Source: Minwuia sp. (lineage in GTDB: Bacteria; Pseudomonadota; Alphaproteobacteria; Minwuiales; Minwuiaceae). Taken from it: a DNA stretch of 64,000 bases. Made by a program: the position numbers and the translations under genes. This document shows, in pieces, positions 43,543 to 54,258 of this stretch (the stretch's first letter is position 1; each line of letters starts with the position of its first letter). The stretch spans positions 1-64,000 of the forward strand of contig JARGNO010000017.1 of assembly GCA_029213165.1 (NCBI GenBank), written 5' to 3'. The notes under the pieces were generated by a model. That model had not been told where the DNA came from and did no database searches. It worked only from the letters and a program-made list of their open reading frames with translations.

Positions 43543-45618
43543 TCAGCCCTCGATCTTCGAAAAATCGGCAACCCGATGCAGGGTGGCACGGATTTCAGCC
43601 AGCAGTTTCAGACGATTGGCACGAAGCGCCGGATCGTCAGCATTGACAGTCACACTCTCGAAAAAGGCATCAACCGGGCCACGCAGGGCCGCCATGGCCG
43701 ACATTGCCACGGCGAAATCCTCAGCCAGCAGGGCCGCATCCGCCGTCCCGTCGGCAACCGAGAGTGCCGCACCCAGAGCGACTTCCGCCGGATCGACCAG
43801 ACGGTCACGGTCCGCCGGACCCTGCCAGGACATGCCGTCCTTCTTCTCTTCAATGCGCAGGATGTTCGCGGCCCTGCGATAGGCAGCAAGCAGATTTGCG
43901 CCGTCGTCGGAACCGACCAGCGCCGTCAGCGCCTCCACCCGCGACACCAGCCGGACCAGATCGTCCTCACTGCCAAGACCCAGCACCGCCGCAATCAGGT
44001 CATGACGTACGCCTTCGCCGCGCAGATGGACGCGCAGCCGCTCGGCGATGAAGCCGATGATCTCAGTCGAAACAGTTTCCGCGTCACTGACCTCCGCCAG
44101 CAGATCACCCCTGATGCCAGCGAACGCCTGCGTCAGAGCCTGATCCAGAGGCAACCGCAGACCATTCTCCAGAATGATGCGTATGACACCCAGCGCGGCG
44201 CGGCGCAGCGCAAAGGGGTCCTTCGATCCCGTGGGCTTCTCTCCGATCGCGAAGAAACCGACCAGGCTGTCCAGCTTGTCGGCCAGCGCCACGGCGACTG
44301 CGACCGGATCGGACGGACAGTCATCCGCAGGACCGGCTGGGCTGTAATGTGACCGAATCGCTTCGGCCACCTGCTCCGGCTCCCTGTCCAGCCGCGCGTA
44401 GTAGCGGCCCATGATGCCCTGCAGCTCCGGGAACTCCCCCACCATGCCGGTGGTCAGGTCCGATTTGGCCAGCAGTCCGGCGCGCCGTGTCATCAGTGGA
44501 TCAGCCGCGACCTGCGGTGCCAGCCAGGTGGCGAGTTCCGCAATACGCCCTGCCTTGGCCCCGACCGAGCCCATGCGGGCATGAAACACGATGGGGTTCA
44601 GGTCCGGCAGGCGGCTTTCCAGCGTGCGCTGCTGGTCCTGATCCCAGAAGAACCGTGCGTCGGACAGTCGGGCACGCAGCACTTTCTCGTTGCCCGCAAT
44701 GATCTCCGCGCCGCCATCGGCTGCTTCCAGATTGGCGACCAGAATGAACCGCGGGGCCAGCGAACCGTCAGCCCGCTCGGTCGCGAAATACTTCTGGTGA
44801 CTGCGCATCGACGTGGTCAGAACCTCAGCCGGAACATCCATGAAGGCATCGTCGATGCTGCCGATCAGCGGCACCGGCCATTCCACCAGCCCAGCCACCT
44901 CGTCCAGCAGACCCGGATCATCCTTCAGTTTCAGCCCTTCCGCCTCCGCCAGTGCGCGGGCGCGGCTGTCGATGGTGGCCTTGCGGGCATCACGGTCCAG
45001 CACGACACGCGCCGCCTCCAGCTTCGCCTGATAGTCGGCGAAACCGGTCACGGCGAACGCATCAGGCGCATGAAACCGGTGACCGCGCGTGGTGTTGCCG
45101 CTGCTCACCGGTCCGAAGGTAACCGGCACGGTCTCACCACCGAACAGGCACAGGATCGAGTGCAAGGGGCGCACCCAGCGTTCCGGGCGGTCGCCCCAGC
45201 GCATGGACTTCGGCCAGGGCAGCTTCGCGATGGCGCCTTCGATCAGGCCAGGCAGTACCTCTGCCGTCGCCTGTCCCTTGCGTTCGATCACCGCGAACAG
45301 GAACGTGCCCTTCGGCATTTCCCGTTCCTCGACCTGATCGCGGGTGACGCCAGCGCCCTTCAGGAAGCCTTCGATGGCCTTCTCCGGCGCATCGGCACGG
45401 GGGCCACGGCGTTCTTCCCGCACGTCCTCCTGCGCCGCCGGCACGCCTCTCACGACAACCGCCAGGCGACGCGGGGTCGAATGGGATTCCGCGCTTTCCG
45501 GCTTCAGTCCATTTGCGGTCAGTGCCTCGACCAGCAGACCCTTCAGGTCATCGGCGGCGCGGGCCTGCATGCGCGCAGGGATCTCTTCGGAAAACAGTTC
45601 CAGCAGCAGTTCAGCCAT
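43543..45618 (-). CDS. glyS: Glycine--tRNA ligase beta subunit
   Basis: 691 residues. Starts [20 protein letters not shown], the standard GlyS opening, and includes [20 protein letters not shown] and [18 protein letters not shown]. The C-terminal part carries anticodon-binding helices. It pairs with GlyQ as an alpha2beta2 glycyl-tRNA synthetase. It starts three bases after the glyQ stop and ends four bases before ppdK. The length is normal for the family. Confidence 0.97.
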   Translation of the reverse strand: MAELLLELFSEEIPARMQARAADDLKGLLVEALTANGLKPESAESHSTPRRLAVVVRGVPAAQEDVREERRGPRADAPEKAIEGFLKGAGVTRDQVEEREMPKGTFLFAVIERKGQATAEVLPGLIEGAIAKLPWPKSMRWGDRPERWVRPLHSILCLFGGETVPVTFGPVSSGNTTRGHRFHAPDAFAVTGFADYQAKLEAARVVLDRDARKATIDSRARALAEAEGLKLKDDPGLLDEVAGLVEWPVPLIGSIDDAFMDVPAEVLTTSMRSHQKYFATERADGSLAPRFILVANLEAADGGAEIIAGNEKVLRARLSDARFFWDQDQQRTLESRLPDLNPIVFHARMGSVGAKAGRIAELATWLAPQVAADPLMTRRAGLLAKSDLTTGMVGEFPELQGIMGRYYARLDREPEQVAEAIRSHYSPAGPADDCPSDPVAVAVALADKLDSLVGFFAIGEKPTGSKDPFALRRAALGVIRIILENGLRLPLDQALTQAFAGIRGDLLAEVSDAETVSTEIIGFIAERLRVHLRGEGVRHDLIAAVLGLGSEDDLVRLVSRVEALTALVGSDDGANLLAAYRRAANILRIEEKKDGMSWQGPADRDRLVDPAEVALGAALSVADGTADAALLAEDFAVAMSAMAALRGPVDAFFESVTVNADDPALRANRLKLLAEIRATLHRVADFSKIEG

Positions 45619-45621
45619 GGC

Positions 45622-46524
45622 TCAGCCCTCCCCCGCCAGATGTCCGCGGGCGCGCAGCCATTCCTCCGCCGCGCGCTTGGCCAGCGCCCGGACCCGGCCG
45701 ATATAGGCGGCGCGCTCCGTCACGCTGATGACACCGCGTGCGTCCAGCAGGTTGAAGACATGGCTCGCCTTGATGCACTGGTCATAGGCAGGCAGGGACA
45801 GGCCCCGGTCCGCCAGCGCCATGCATTCCCCCTCCGCATCCGTGAAATGGCGGAACAGCATCTCTGTATTCGCGTGCTCGAAATTGTGGGCCGAATACTC
45901 GACCTCGGCCTGGTGAAACACCTCCCGGTACTTCACCCCCGGCGTGGTCGCGGTCGGCGCGTTGAAGGCCAGGTCGTAGACATTGTCGACGCCCTGCACA
46001 TACATCGCCAGTCGCTCCAGCCCATAGGTCAGTTCGCCTGAAACCGGTGTGCAGTCATAACCGCCGACCTGCTGGAAATAGGTGAACTGGCTGACTTCCA
46101 TGCCGTCACACCAGACCTCCCAGCCCAGTCCCCAGGCACCCAGCGTCGGGCTCTCCCAGTCATCCTCGACGAAGCGGATGTCGTGGTTCATCGGGTCGAT
46201 GCCGATCTCCCGCAGGCTGCCCAGATAGAGCTCCTGGAAGTCCGGCGGCGAGGGCTTCATGATCACCTGGTACTGGTAATAATGCTGCAGGCGGTTCGGG
46301 TTCTCGCCATAACGGCCATCCGTGGGACGGCGCGATGGCTGGACATAGGCGGCATTCCAGGGCTCCGGCCCCAGCGCACGCAAGGTCGTGGCGGGGTGAA
46401 ACGTTCCCGCGCCCACTTCCATGTCATAGGGCTGCAGAATCAGGCAACCGCGCGCCGACCAGTAGCTGTGGAGGCGCAGAATGAGGTCCTGAAACGATGG
46501 CGCAGCGGCCTCGCGCTCTGGCAT
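45622..46524 (-). CDS. glyQ: Glycine--tRNA ligase alpha subunit
   Basis: 300 residues. Class II catalytic landmarks include [20 protein letters not shown] at the N-terminus, [40 protein letters not shown] and [20 protein letters not shown]. It activates glycine. It is first in the operon, with a sigma-70-like promoter ending about 43 bases upstream. The start is ATG 46524; the N-terminal extension [11 protein letters not shown] is a few residues longer than in enteric GlyQ, which is common here. No T-box leader is seen, as expected in proteobacteria. Confidence 0.97.
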   Translation of the reverse strand: MPEREAAAPSFQDLILRLHSYWSARGCLILQPYDMEVGAGTFHPATTLRALGPEPWNAAYVQPSRRPTDGRYGENPNRLQHYYQYQVIMKPSPPDFQELYLGSLREIGIDPMNHDIRFVEDDWESPTLGAWGLGWEVWCDGMEVSQFTYFQQVGGYDCTPVSGELTYGLERLAMYVQGVDNVYDLAFNAPTATTPGVKYREVFHQAEVEYSAHNFEHANTEMLFRHFTDAEGECMALADRGLSLPAYDQCIKASHVFNLLDARGVISVTERAAYIGRVRALAKRAAEEWLRARGHLAGEG

Positions 46525-46566
46525 GAAACCGATCCCTGATGACTGAAGGCAGAAGGTATCCGGGTA

Positions 46567-46594
46567 GGTATATGGCTGGCAGTACGGGGGTCAA
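46567..46594 (-). promoter_or_regulatory. Sigma-70-like promoter of glyQ-glyS-ppdK
   Basis: On the minus strand, TTGACC (46594-46589) and TATACC (46572-46567) are separated by 16 bases. The start point would be near 46560, giving a leader of about 36 bases before the glyQ ATG. Five of six -35 bases and four of six -10 bases match consensus. Confidence 0.5.
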
Positions 46595-46683
46595 GGGCGA
46601 CGGGGCCGCAGGGGGTCATGCGACGGGGAATCCGCGGCCCCTGTTCGTGGGAGCGGGCGGAACGGTCAGCACATGGCCCATCA

Positions 46684-46947
46684 TCACGGCTTGCGGTCAA
46701 AGAACTCCCGCCAGGGCACCAGACCATAGTGGTCGCTGGCCCAGAGCAGCAGGAAGACCACGGTGGTGATGGCTGTTGTCAGGGCGAACTTGAACAGCAG
46801 CCGGGGTCGTACCGGCGCGCCGTCCGCCTGACCCGGCACCAGTTCCTCCCCTGCTTCCTCCGGCGTGCGCACACCGATGGGCAGGGTGGTGAACAGGATC
46901 ACCCACCAGAGGATGATGAAGATGACGATACCGCCGGCGATGGACAT
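46684..46947 (-). CDS. DUF1467 family membrane protein
   Basis: 87 residues with two membrane spans: IAGGIVIFIILWWVILFTTL at the N-terminus and LTTAITTVVFLLLWASDHYG at the C-terminus. Between them, LPIGVRTPEEAGEELVPG is the conserved family loop. DUF1467 genes are typical of alphaproteobacteria and often follow mce and rnj, as here. Function is unknown. The gene is separated from mce by about 130 bases that hold the second copy of an intergenic repeat. Its stop is followed by the glyQ promoter region. Confidence 0.92.
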   Translation of the reverse strand: MSIAGGIVIFIILWWVILFTTLPIGVRTPEEAGEELVPGQADGAPVRPRLLFKFALTTAITTVVFLLLWASDHYGLVPWREFFDRKP

Positions 46948-46986
46948 GGTTCGCTTCCGTTACCTGTTTCTGGCGCCACCCGGTTC

Positions 46987-47042
46987 CTCTTCCCCCCCTT
47001 GCGGGGGAAGTGGCCGCCCAGCGGTCGAGGGGGAAGGAGAAT
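46987..47042. repeat. Intergenic palindromic repeat, copy B
   Basis: On the minus strand this reads ATTCTCCTTCCCCCTCGA joined to the right end of copy A (about 37 of 39 bases equal to 7094-7132). Relative to copy A (6991-7135) it lacks about 85 central bases and is inverted. It lies between mce and the DUF1467 gene and forms the hairpin CTTCCCCC-GCAA-GGGGGAAG on the minus strand. Confidence 0.7.
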
Positions 47043-47075
47043 CGCTCCGGCGCGCGTCGTTCCGCGCCTCGCCGA

Positions 47076-47486
47076 TCAGGCCTCCGGCTGTTCCAGTTCC
47101 ACCAGCGTGCCGCAGAAATCCTTCGGGTGCAGGAACAGCACCGGGTTGCCATGGGCACCGATCTTCGGCTCCCCGTCGCCCAGCACGCGGGCGCCTTCGG
47201 CCTTCAGCTTGTCGCGCGCGGCGATGATGTCCTCCACGTCGTAGCAGACATGGTGCATGCCGCCCGACGGGTTGGTCTTCAGGAAGTTGGCGATGGGCGA
47301 ATCCTCACCCAGCGGGTGCAGCAGTTCGATCTTGGTGTTGCCAAGTTCGACGAAGACCACCGTCACGCCGTGATCCGGCTCCGGCTGCTGTTCGGAGACC
47401 TTCGCCCCCAGCGTGTCACGATAGGTTGCCGTCGCAGCCTCCAGATCAGGAACCGCGATTGCCACATGATTCAGACGTCCGATCAT
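47076..47486 (-). CDS. mce: Methylmalonyl-CoA epimerase
   Basis: 136 residues of the glyoxalase/VOC fold. Metal-ligand strands are visible as MIGRLNHVAIAVPDLEAA (His 7), ELGNTKIELLHPLGEDSP, GGMHHVCYDVEDI and DFCGTLVELEQ. It racemises (2R)/(2S)-methylmalonyl-CoA in propionyl-CoA breakdown. ATG 47486 shares one base with the rnj stop, so the two are coupled, and the in-frame upstream extension lies inside rnj. The mce position after rnj and before DUF1467 is standard in alphaproteobacteria. The mutase and carboxylase genes are not in this window. Confidence 0.94.
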   Translation of the reverse strand: MIGRLNHVAIAVPDLEAATATYRDTLGAKVSEQQPEPDHGVTVVFVELGNTKIELLHPLGEDSPIANFLKTNPSGGMHHVCYDVEDIIAARDKLKAEGARVLGDGEPKIGAHGNPVLFLHPKDFCGTLVELEQPEA

Positions 47487-49225
47487 CAGACAGCCTCCTT
47501 CCACTTGTCTGCTGCCGCGATCCGCTCGCCCTCTTCCAGGCGCACGACCTCGCATTCCGTTACCGGCCGGCGGCCATTGGCCTGCCGGACCACCTTCCTG
47601 AGCGCCCTGATCGCCGTCTGCGCCAGGGTGTCATCATCTGCCGGGCGGCGGCCATTGACCTTGCCCATCTCCCGCTCGATCGCGCGCTCCGCATCCGCGA
47701 TCAGGTCACGGTGCTCGGCACCCTCGGCGATGCCGATCAGGCTGATGCGCGGATCCTCGACAAGCTCACTGTCCTCATCCACCACCAGCACGATCATGGC
47801 GGCACCGTTATGGCTCAGCCTGCGCCGGTTCAGCAGCATCTCAGCCGCCGTCAGCACCAGACCGGAGGCATCGACGGCCAGACGCCCGACCGGCACCTCA
47901 CCCACCTTTTCCGGTGTACCCGGCCCGAGTTGCAGGATGTCGCCGTTCAGCACCACATGCGCCTCCGGCACGCCGCATTCCTTGACCCCGAAACGCGCCT
48001 GCTCGATCAGGTGGCGCGCCTCCCCATGCACCGGGATCAGCATCTCCGGCTGCACGATATCGTACATGCGGCGCAGCTCATCGCGGCTGGGATGACCGGA
48101 CACGTGCACGGGCCGGTCCTTTTCCGTCACCACCTCGATCTCGTTGAGGGCGAGCTGGTTGTGCAGGCGATAGAGGGTCTTGTCGTTGCCGGGAATGATC
48201 TTGGAGGAGAAGATCACCACGTCGCCCTTGCGCAGGCTGACCTGCGGGTGATCGTCGTTGGCGATACGCGCCATGGCACCGCGGGCTTCCCCCTGGCAGC
48301 CGGTGCAGAGCAGCAGCACCTTGTCCCGCGGCATCGATGCCGCTTCCTTGTCGTTCAGCGGCTCATCCATGTCAGCCAGATAGCCGACCTTCCGCGCCGC
48401 CTCGTAGAACTTCCACAGCGACCGGCCCACCAGCGCGAAGTGACGCCCGGACTGCTTCGCCGCATGGGCCACGCTTTCCAGCCTTGCGACGTTGGAGGCA
48501 AAGGTGGTGACGACGACCAGGCCATTGCGTCCCTGCACGGTCCTGACCAGTTCATCGCGCACATCGCCCTCCGACCCGGAAGTGCCGGGGCTGAAGACAT
48601 TGGTGGAATCGCAGATCAGTGCCCTGACACCCTTCTTCGCCCATGCCCGCAGCGCGTCCTCGTCGGAGGCCGGCCCCAGCATCGGGGTGGCATCGAACTT
48701 CCAGTCACCGGTGTGCAACAGCGTGCCATGCGGTGTCTCGATGGCCAGCGCCTGCATCTCCAGCGTCGAATGGGTCAGGCCGATCATGGTCACGCGAAAG
48801 GGACCGAGTTCCAGCGGCGCCTCATCACGGACGATGCGCAGATCGACATCATCCTCGATCCCCGCCTCCTTGAACTTGCCGACCAGCAGTTCGGCGGCGA
48901 AGGGTGTGGCATAGACCGGGCATCTGAAACGGTGCCAGAGGTGGTGAACAGCGCCCAGGTGATCCTCATGCCCATGCGTGATCACCAGACCGAGAATATC
49001 CTCGGCCTCCGTCTCCGCGTAGGTCGGATCAGGCACAACGATATCGACGCCGGGAAGATTGTCGTCGGCGAAGGTCATGCCGCAGTCGACCATCAGCCAT
49101 TTCCCGCCCGTACCATACATGGTCAGGTTCATGCCGATCTCACCGCAGCCACCCAGCGGCACCATCACCAGTCCGTCGCGATAGGCGCGATGTCCGCCAG
49201 CCTTGCTCGATTTAGATTTGCCCAC
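47486..49225 (-). CDS. rnj: Ribonuclease J
   Basis: 579 residues from a GTG at 49225. The metallo-beta-lactamase core has VITHGHEDHLGAVHHLW (HxHxDH motif), the beta-CASP domain includes VVVTTFASNVARLES and VLLLCTGCQGEARGAMARIA, and HVSGHPSRDE is motif C. It has 5'-3' exonuclease and endonuclease activity in RNA maturation and decay. The start overlaps the coaX stop by one base and the stop overlaps the mce start, so it is part of a coupled string of genes. Confidence 0.95.
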   Translation of the reverse strand: MGKSKSSKAGGHRAYRDGLVMVPLGGCGEIGMNLTMYGTGGKWLMVDCGMTFADDNLPGVDIVVPDPTYAETEAEDILGLVITHGHEDHLGAVHHLWHRFRCPVYATPFAAELLVGKFKEAGIEDDVDLRIVRDEAPLELGPFRVTMIGLTHSTLEMQALAIETPHGTLLHTGDWKFDATPMLGPASDEDALRAWAKKGVRALICDSTNVFSPGTSGSEGDVRDELVRTVQGRNGLVVVTTFASNVARLESVAHAAKQSGRHFALVGRSLWKFYEAARKVGYLADMDEPLNDKEAASMPRDKVLLLCTGCQGEARGAMARIANDDHPQVSLRKGDVVIFSSKIIPGNDKTLYRLHNQLALNEIEVVTEKDRPVHVSGHPSRDELRRMYDIVQPEMLIPVHGEARHLIEQARFGVKECGVPEAHVVLNGDILQLGPGTPEKVGEVPVGRLAVDASGLVLTAAEMLLNRRRLSHNGAAMIVLVVDEDSELVEDPRISLIGIAEGAEHRDLIADAERAIEREMGKVNGRRPADDDTLAQTAIRALRKVVRQANGRRPVTECEVVRLEEGERIAAADKWKEAV

Positions 49226-50001
49226 TACAGCGTCCTTGGGTTGCGGCGACTGATCTCCAGCAGCCCGTGCATCGTCAGATCACGATCGATCTCCTCGATA
49301 CAGTCCGTTCCATCGGCGAACATAGGTGCAAGACCGCCGGTTGCAATGACCTGTATTCGCTGTCCGTATTCCTCGCGTATGCGACCGATCAGCCCTTCGA
49401 TCAACCCGACATAGCCCCAGTAGACGCCCGAAAGCATCGCCGACTGGGTGTCATTGCCGATCACGCGCTCCGGCCGCTCCACCGCGATGCGGGGCAGCTT
49501 CGCCGCAGCCATGTGCAGCGCCTCCAGGCTGAGGTTGATGCCCGGCGCGATCACGCCCCCCATGTAGTCGCCATCGCTGTTGATGATGTCGAAAGTCGTC
49601 GCGGTGCCGAAATCGACGATGATCGCCGGACCGCCATACTTCTTCTTTGCGCCGACGGCATTGACGATACGGTCGGCACCGACTTCCCGCGATTTCTCGA
49701 TCAGCACCTTGATCCCGACATCAACGTCCGGATCGCCCACGACAATCGGTTCACAGCGATAATACCGGCGGCAGAGCGTACGCAGATTGAACAGCGCCTG
49801 TGGCACCACCGTCGCAATAATCGCACTGTCGATCTGCTTCGCGTCCACTTCGACCAGGCTCATCAGGCTGGCGAGCCAGACACCATACTCATCCGCCGTA
49901 CGGGCCGAGTTGGTGCTTGTCCGCCATTCGCCCAGAATGTCCTCACCGTCGAAAACGGCGAATGTCGTATTGGTGTTGCCCGCGTCGATCGTCAGCAGCA
50001 T
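49225..50001 (-). CDS. coaX: Type III pantothenate kinase
   Basis: 258 residues of the ASKHA fold. The phosphate-binding loop is TIDAGNTNTTFAVFDG (residues 4-19), followed by GADRIVNAVGA and VDFGTATTFD, which binds the second phosphate. It makes 4'-phosphopantothenate, the first step of CoA synthesis. ATG 50001 is chosen because the family begins MLLTIDAGNTN; an in-frame upstream ATG at 50049 falls inside birA. The gene ends one base into the rnj start. Type III enzymes are insensitive to CoA feedback and need a monovalent cation. Confidence 0.96.
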   Translation of the reverse strand: MLLTIDAGNTNTTFAVFDGEDILGEWRTSTNSARTADEYGVWLASLMSLVEVDAKQIDSAIIATVVPQALFNLRTLCRRYYRCEPIVVGDPDVDVGIKVLIEKSREVGADRIVNAVGAKKKYGGPAIIVDFGTATTFDIINSDGDYMGGVIAPGINLSLEALHMAAAKLPRIAVERPERVIGNDTQSAMLSGVYWGYVGLIEGLIGRIREEYGQRIQVIATGGLAPMFADGTDCIEEIDRDLTMHGLLEISRRNPRTL

Positions 50002-50023
50002 CAACCTCTCCTCGATTCTCGCG

Positions 50024-50767
50024 TCAGCGTTCCGGCGGCCGGAAGACATCCCCCGCCGTGATCCGCCTCAAGGTGTCATCATCCTGTCGCAGCAACAGGG
50101 CACCATCATCATCCAGACCTTCGAACAGTCCGTGCAGTTCGCCATCCGTCAGCCGGGCGATCACCGGCTTGCCAAGACCATCGGCCATGCTCAGCCAAGC
50201 CTGGCGAACGCCCGCAAAGCCTTGCCTCTCCCATGTTTCCGTCCACGCCGTCAAGCGCAGGCTCAGCATGGCAAGAACCCGCTGGACCGTGGTCTCCGGT
50301 GCTCGCTCCGACAGGGCAAATGCCGGATAGGGAGTGTCTGCAGGCGCGGACGCGATATTGATCCCGATGCCCATGATCACCGCATCCCGCCCCGCCGGTG
50401 TTCGCGCGGTCTCCAGCAGGATGCCGGACAGTTTGGCACCGTCCGCCAGCACATCATTGGGCCACTTGCAGCGGACGCTGGCCCGGTCACGGAGAACCTC
50501 CGACGCGGCTTCCGCCACACCAAGCGCGGCAATGAAGGAAAGCTCTGCGAAGCGGGCCAGTGGCACTGTCGGACAGAAGCAGAAGGACGAATAAAGGTTG
50601 CCCGCCGGGCTGGTCCAGGTGCGCCCACGCCGACCGCGCCCCTGCAACTGCCGCTCTGCCGTCACCACAACGCCGCCCTGATCGGCCAGATCCAGACGGG
50701 TCTTCACCTCGTCATTGGTGGACCCGACATCGCCGAGCGCAACATGGTGAAAGCGACCTGTCGACAT
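50024..50767 (-). CDS. birA: Biotin--[acetyl-CoA-carboxylase] ligase
   Basis: 247 residues. It is the short form without an N-terminal DNA-binding domain. Features are GSTNDEVKTRLD, the biotinyl-AMP loop ERQLQGRGRRGRTWTSP, the CKWPNDVLADGAKLSGIL motif that binds the adenylate, and a C-terminal SH3-like domain. It attaches biotin to carboxylases. ATG 50767 overlaps the stop of the GNAT gene (TGATG). birA commonly follows nuoN in alphaproteobacteria, and here only the GNAT gene intervenes. Without the helix-turn-helix it cannot act as a biotin repressor. Confidence 0.95.
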   Translation of the reverse strand: MSTGRFHHVALGDVGSTNDEVKTRLDLADQGGVVVTAERQLQGRGRRGRTWTSPAGNLYSSFCFCPTVPLARFAELSFIAALGVAEAASEVLRDRASVRCKWPNDVLADGAKLSGILLETARTPAGRDAVIMGIGINIASAPADTPYPAFALSERAPETTVQRVLAMLSLRLTAWTETWERQGFAGVRQAWLSMADGLGKPVIARLTDGELHGLFEGLDDDGALLLRQDDDTLRRITAGDVFRPPER

Positions 50768-51231
50768 CAATCGAGCGCAAGCGTCATGAAGAAGCTCTCG
50801 GGATCTTCCGGATAGAATGAGAAGGGTCCACAGGGCGTGAAGCCATAACGGGCGTAGAGCGTCCTTGCCGAGCGGAAACCATCCGCCGAACCCGTCTCCA
50901 GACTGAGCCGCTGATACCCCCGCTGCCGTGCGACGGCAACAATGTGGTCCAGCAGACGGGCGGCAAGCCCCTGGCCGCGCAGCTCTCCGATCGTGTGCAT
51001 CGACTTGATCTCGCCATGGGCTGAATCGAGTTCCTTCAGCGCGCCAAAACCGATCAGACGACCGTCGCCCCACATGCTCCAGAACGTCATGCCGGGGGCC
51101 GCGAGTCCGCTCGCATCCAGCGCGTAAATCTTCTCCGGGCTGGTATGGGCCTGCATGTGCGCGTGATGCACCTGCAACAGCGCCAGGCATTCCGGTCGGG
51201 TCGGCTCATCTTCCTGGATGCGGATGTCCAT
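50767..51231 (-). CDS. GNAT family N-acetyltransferase
   Basis: 154 residues. The acetyl-CoA pyrophosphate loop is ELRGQGLAARLLDHIVAVAR (motif A), followed by LSLETGSADGFRSARTLYARYGF (motif B). The N-terminal residues vary in ways that determine the acceptor, which is unknown. It lies between nuoN and birA, in a spot where those genes are usually adjacent, joined to birA by a one-base overlap and 17 bases from nuoN. This looks like an insertion that kept the operon intact. Possible acceptors range from amino acids to proteins or drugs. Confidence 0.9.
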   Translation of the reverse strand: MDIRIQEDEPTRPECLALLQVHHAHMQAHTSPEKIYALDASGLAAPGMTFWSMWGDGRLIGFGALKELDSAHGEIKSMHTIGELRGQGLAARLLDHIVAVARQRGYQRLSLETGSADGFRSARTLYARYGFTPCGPFSFYPEDPESFFMTLALD

Positions 51232-51248
51232 TGGTCACCCTCCCCCGG

Positions 51249-52682
51249 TCAGGGGAACAGGCTGCCTGCCGCAACCGCCGCACCATCGACCAGAATGCCG
51301 GGAACGACAAAGAAGGCGGCGGTCAGGAACGCCGTGATCGCCATCAGCGCCCCAAGCTCCACGCCAATCGGCTTCGACAGCGGCTCGGTCGGTTCATCGA
51401 AGTACATGATCTTGATGATCCGCAGGTAGTAGAAGGCACCTACCACGCTGGCGAGAACACCAATGACGGCGAGATAGTAAAGGCCCGCATTGATGGCCGC
51501 CATGAAGACATAGAATTTGCCGAAGAATCCGGCGAGCGGCGGCACGCCAGCCAGCGAGAACATGAAGATCGCCAGCGCCATGGCCATGCCCTTGTGGGTC
51601 TTGGCCAGACCCCGCAGGTCATCGATGCTCTCCACCATCCGGTCGCCACGGCGCATTGCCAGAATGCAGGCAAAGGTGCCGATGTTCATGACCAGATAGA
51701 TGGTCAGATAGACCAGCACACCGCGCACACCCTCCGACGTTGCCGCAGTCAGACCGACAAGTGCATAGCCGACATGGCCGATGGAGGAATAGGCCATCAG
51801 CCGCTTGATATTGTGCTGGCCAATGGCCGCGAATGCGCCAAGCAGCATGGAAAGCACGGAAATCAGCCAGATGATCTGGCGCCAGTCGGCCTCCATGCCG
51901 CCGAACGGTTCCAGCATCGCGCGCAGGAACATGGCCAGCGCGGCGACCTTAGGCGCAGTGGCGAAGAAGGCGGTTACCGGCGACGGCGCACCTTCATAGA
52001 CATCAGGCGTCCACATGTGGAACGGCACGGCCGAAACCTTGAAGGCCAGGCCCGCAGACAGGAAGACGATGCCGATGACCAGGCCGATGCCTGCCTTGTC
52101 CTGCCCCTGCATCACGTTCGCAATGTCACCGAACGTGGTGGAACCGGTGAAGCCATAGATCATGGAACAGCCGTAGAGCAGCATCCCCGACGACAGCGCA
52201 CCGAGAACGAAATACTTCAGCCCCGCCTCCGTCGTACGGGTCGAGTCGCGCTTGAAGGCAGCCAGCACGTAGAGCGGCAGGCTCTGCAGTTCGATGCCCA
52301 TGTAGAGAGAGATGAGGTCGTTGGCGGAGACCATCATCAACATGCCCAGTGTGGCGATCAGGATCAGCACCGGATACTCGAACCGGTTCATCCCCTCCCG
52401 CCGGACAAAACCCTGGGACAAGACAATCGCGGCGGCGGAACCGATCAGGATCAGCACCTTGGCAAAGCGCGCGAAGGAGTCGACGACGAAAAGGCCAGCG
52501 AAACTGACACTGTCCCCCTCCCCCGTCACCACAAGCACCAGCGCAACGGCAAGCGAAAGGACACCAAGCCAGGAGACCAGCCCCATGTCGGAGCCGGGCT
52601 TCTGGAAAACGCCGATCATCAGCAGCGCCATCGCGGCGACAGCCAGGAAGATCTCGGGAAGGGCTATGGCGAAATCATGCAT
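51249..52682 (-). CDS. nuoN: NADH-quinone oxidoreductase subunit N
   Basis: 477 residues, about 14 membrane spans, one of the three Mrp-antiporter-like proton-pumping subunits of complex I. The antiporter core includes [32 protein letters not shown], a helix with [20 protein letters not shown], and [20 protein letters not shown]. It lies 12 bases after nuoM and closes the nuo genes. The length is normal for the family. It starts at ATG 52682 without an obvious strong ribosome-binding site. Confidence 0.97.
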   Translation of the reverse strand: MHDFAIALPEIFLAVAAMALLMIGVFQKPGSDMGLVSWLGVLSLAVALVLVVTGEGDSVSFAGLFVVDSFARFAKVLILIGSAAAIVLSQGFVRREGMNRFEYPVLILIATLGMLMMVSANDLISLYMGIELQSLPLYVLAAFKRDSTRTTEAGLKYFVLGALSSGMLLYGCSMIYGFTGSTTFGDIANVMQGQDKAGIGLVIGIVFLSAGLAFKVSAVPFHMWTPDVYEGAPSPVTAFFATAPKVAALAMFLRAMLEPFGGMEADWRQIIWLISVLSMLLGAFAAIGQHNIKRLMAYSSIGHVGYALVGLTAATSEGVRGVLVYLTIYLVMNIGTFACILAMRRGDRMVESIDDLRGLAKTHKGMAMALAIFMFSLAGVPPLAGFFGKFYVFMAAINAGLYYLAVIGVLASVVGAFYYLRIIKIMYFDEPTEPLSKPIGVELGALMAITAFLTAAFFVVPGILVDGAAVAAGSLFP

Positions 52683-52694
52683 GGTGATCGGACC

Positions 52695-54251
52695 TCAATG
52701 CTTCGCCGCGCCGAGGGTCTCGGCGCCCGCGGGCTGCATCGCTGCGTCGAGCGCGATGGCCGCGTTGTGGTGTTCGACCAGATAGGTGATCGACGGTTCC
52801 ATGATGTCCAGGAACGAGGAGGGATAGACACCGAGCCAGATCACCGCAACCGCAATGGGCGCGAAGATAAGGATCTCGCGCGGGCTGAGGTCGGTCATCG
52901 CCTTCAGGTCTTCCTTCTCCAGCTTGCCGAAGACAACCCGGCGATAGAGCAGCAGCGCATAGGCCGCGCCGAGGATGACACCGGTGGTCATCAGCAGGGC
53001 CACCCAGGTATTGGCCTCGAACGCGCCGACGATGGCAAGGAACTCACCCACGAACCCGGCAGTCCCGGGCAGGCCCACGGAGGCCATGGTCATCAGCATG
53101 AAGATGAAGGCATAGCGCGGCATCCGTTCCACCAGGCCGCCATAGCGGGCGATCTCGCGCGTGTGCAGCCGGTCGTAGACCACACCGACGCAGAGGAACA
53201 GCGCGCCGGAGATCAGGCCATGCGCCAGCATGACGAACATCGCGCCCTCGATACCCTGCACGTTGAAGGTGAACAGGCCGATGGTGACGAAGCCCATGTG
53301 CGCGACCGACGAATAGGCAATCAGCTTCTTCATGTCCTCCTGCACCAGCGCGACGAGCGAGGTGTAGATGACAGCGATGACAGACAGACCGAAGACCAGC
53401 GGCGCGAAATCCATTGAGGCTATCGGGAACATCGGCAGGCTGAACCGGATGAAGCCGTAACCACCCATCTTCAGCAGCACACCAGCCAGGATCACCGAAC
53501 CCGCCGTCGGTGCCTCCACATGGGCGTCCGGCAGCCAGGTATGCACCGGCCACATGGGCATCTTCACCGCGAAGGAGGCGAAGAAGGCGAGCCACAGCCA
53601 GCCCTGGATATTGGCCGGTATGGCCTTGTCCGGATCGATCGCCTGTGCCGTCAGGGCCGGAATGCTGGTGGTGCCGGCGTCGAAGTAGATCCACAGGATC
53701 GCCAGCAGCATCAGCACGGAGCCGAGCAGCGTGTAGAGGAAGAACTTGAAGGACGCGTAGATCCGGCGTCCGCCACCCCAGATGCCGATGATCAGGAACA
53801 TCGGGATCAGACCGGCCTCGAAGAACAGGTAGAACAGCAGCAGGTCCTGCGCGCAGAACACGCCGATCATCAGCGTTTCCATCAGCAGGAACGCGATCAT
53901 GTATTCCTTAACGCGGACCTTGATCGCCTCCCAGCTCGCCAGGATGCAGAGCGGCATCAGGAAGGTGGTCAGCAGCACCAGCGGCAGGGAAATCCCGTCG
54001 ATTCCCATGCGGTAGTTGATGCCTGTGCCGATCCAGTCGACTTCCTCCACCATCTGCAGGTCGGCAGTGCCGTATTCGAAACGGCCCCAGATGATCAGCG
54101 ACAGCAGGAAGGTGCCGGTGGCGGCAAACAGCGCGCCCCAGCGGACGTTCTTCTGCGCATCGGCATCATCACCACGCACGAAAAGCAGGATGATCAGCGC
54201 ACCAACCAGGGGCGCGAAGGTAACGATGCTCAGCAGCGGGAAAGCAAACAT
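52695..54251 (-). CDS. nuoM: NADH-quinone oxidoreductase subunit M
   Basis: 518 residues, about 14 membrane spans, an antiporter-like proton pump of complex I. Landmarks are [20 protein letters not shown] with the key glutamate, [20 protein letters not shown], and [22 protein letters not shown] 54251 begins [14 protein letters not shown]; an in-frame upstream ATG (54305) would run into nuoL and is rejected. The gap to nuoL is seven bases. The subunit connects NuoL and NuoN in the membrane arm. Confidence 0.97.
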   Translation of the reverse strand: MFAFPLLSIVTFAPLVGALIILLFVRGDDADAQKNVRWGALFAATGTFLLSLIIWGRFEYGTADLQMVEEVDWIGTGINYRMGIDGISLPLVLLTTFLMPLCILASWEAIKVRVKEYMIAFLLMETLMIGVFCAQDLLLFYLFFEAGLIPMFLIIGIWGGGRRIYASFKFFLYTLLGSVLMLLAILWIYFDAGTTSIPALTAQAIDPDKAIPANIQGWLWLAFFASFAVKMPMWPVHTWLPDAHVEAPTAGSVILAGVLLKMGGYGFIRFSLPMFPIASMDFAPLVFGLSVIAVIYTSLVALVQEDMKKLIAYSSVAHMGFVTIGLFTFNVQGIEGAMFVMLAHGLISGALFLCVGVVYDRLHTREIARYGGLVERMPRYAFIFMLMTMASVGLPGTAGFVGEFLAIVGAFEANTWVALLMTTGVILGAAYALLLYRRVVFGKLEKEDLKAMTDLSPREILIFAPIAVAVIWLGVYPSSFLDIMEPSITYLVEHHNAAIALDAAMQPAGAETLGAAKH

Positions 54252-54258
54252 CTTATCC

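Noticed and set aside
46602-46641. 8-bp inverted repeat GGGGCCGC/GCGGCCCC after the DUF1467 gene as a terminator
   Set aside because: The loop is 24 bases and no U-tract follows on either strand, so the pairing may be chance in GC-rich DNA.
51231-53417. 728-codon plus-strand open frame opposite nuoN and nuoM
   Set aside because: Made of runs of His, Arg, Asp and Gln, typical of the antisense of membrane-protein codons.
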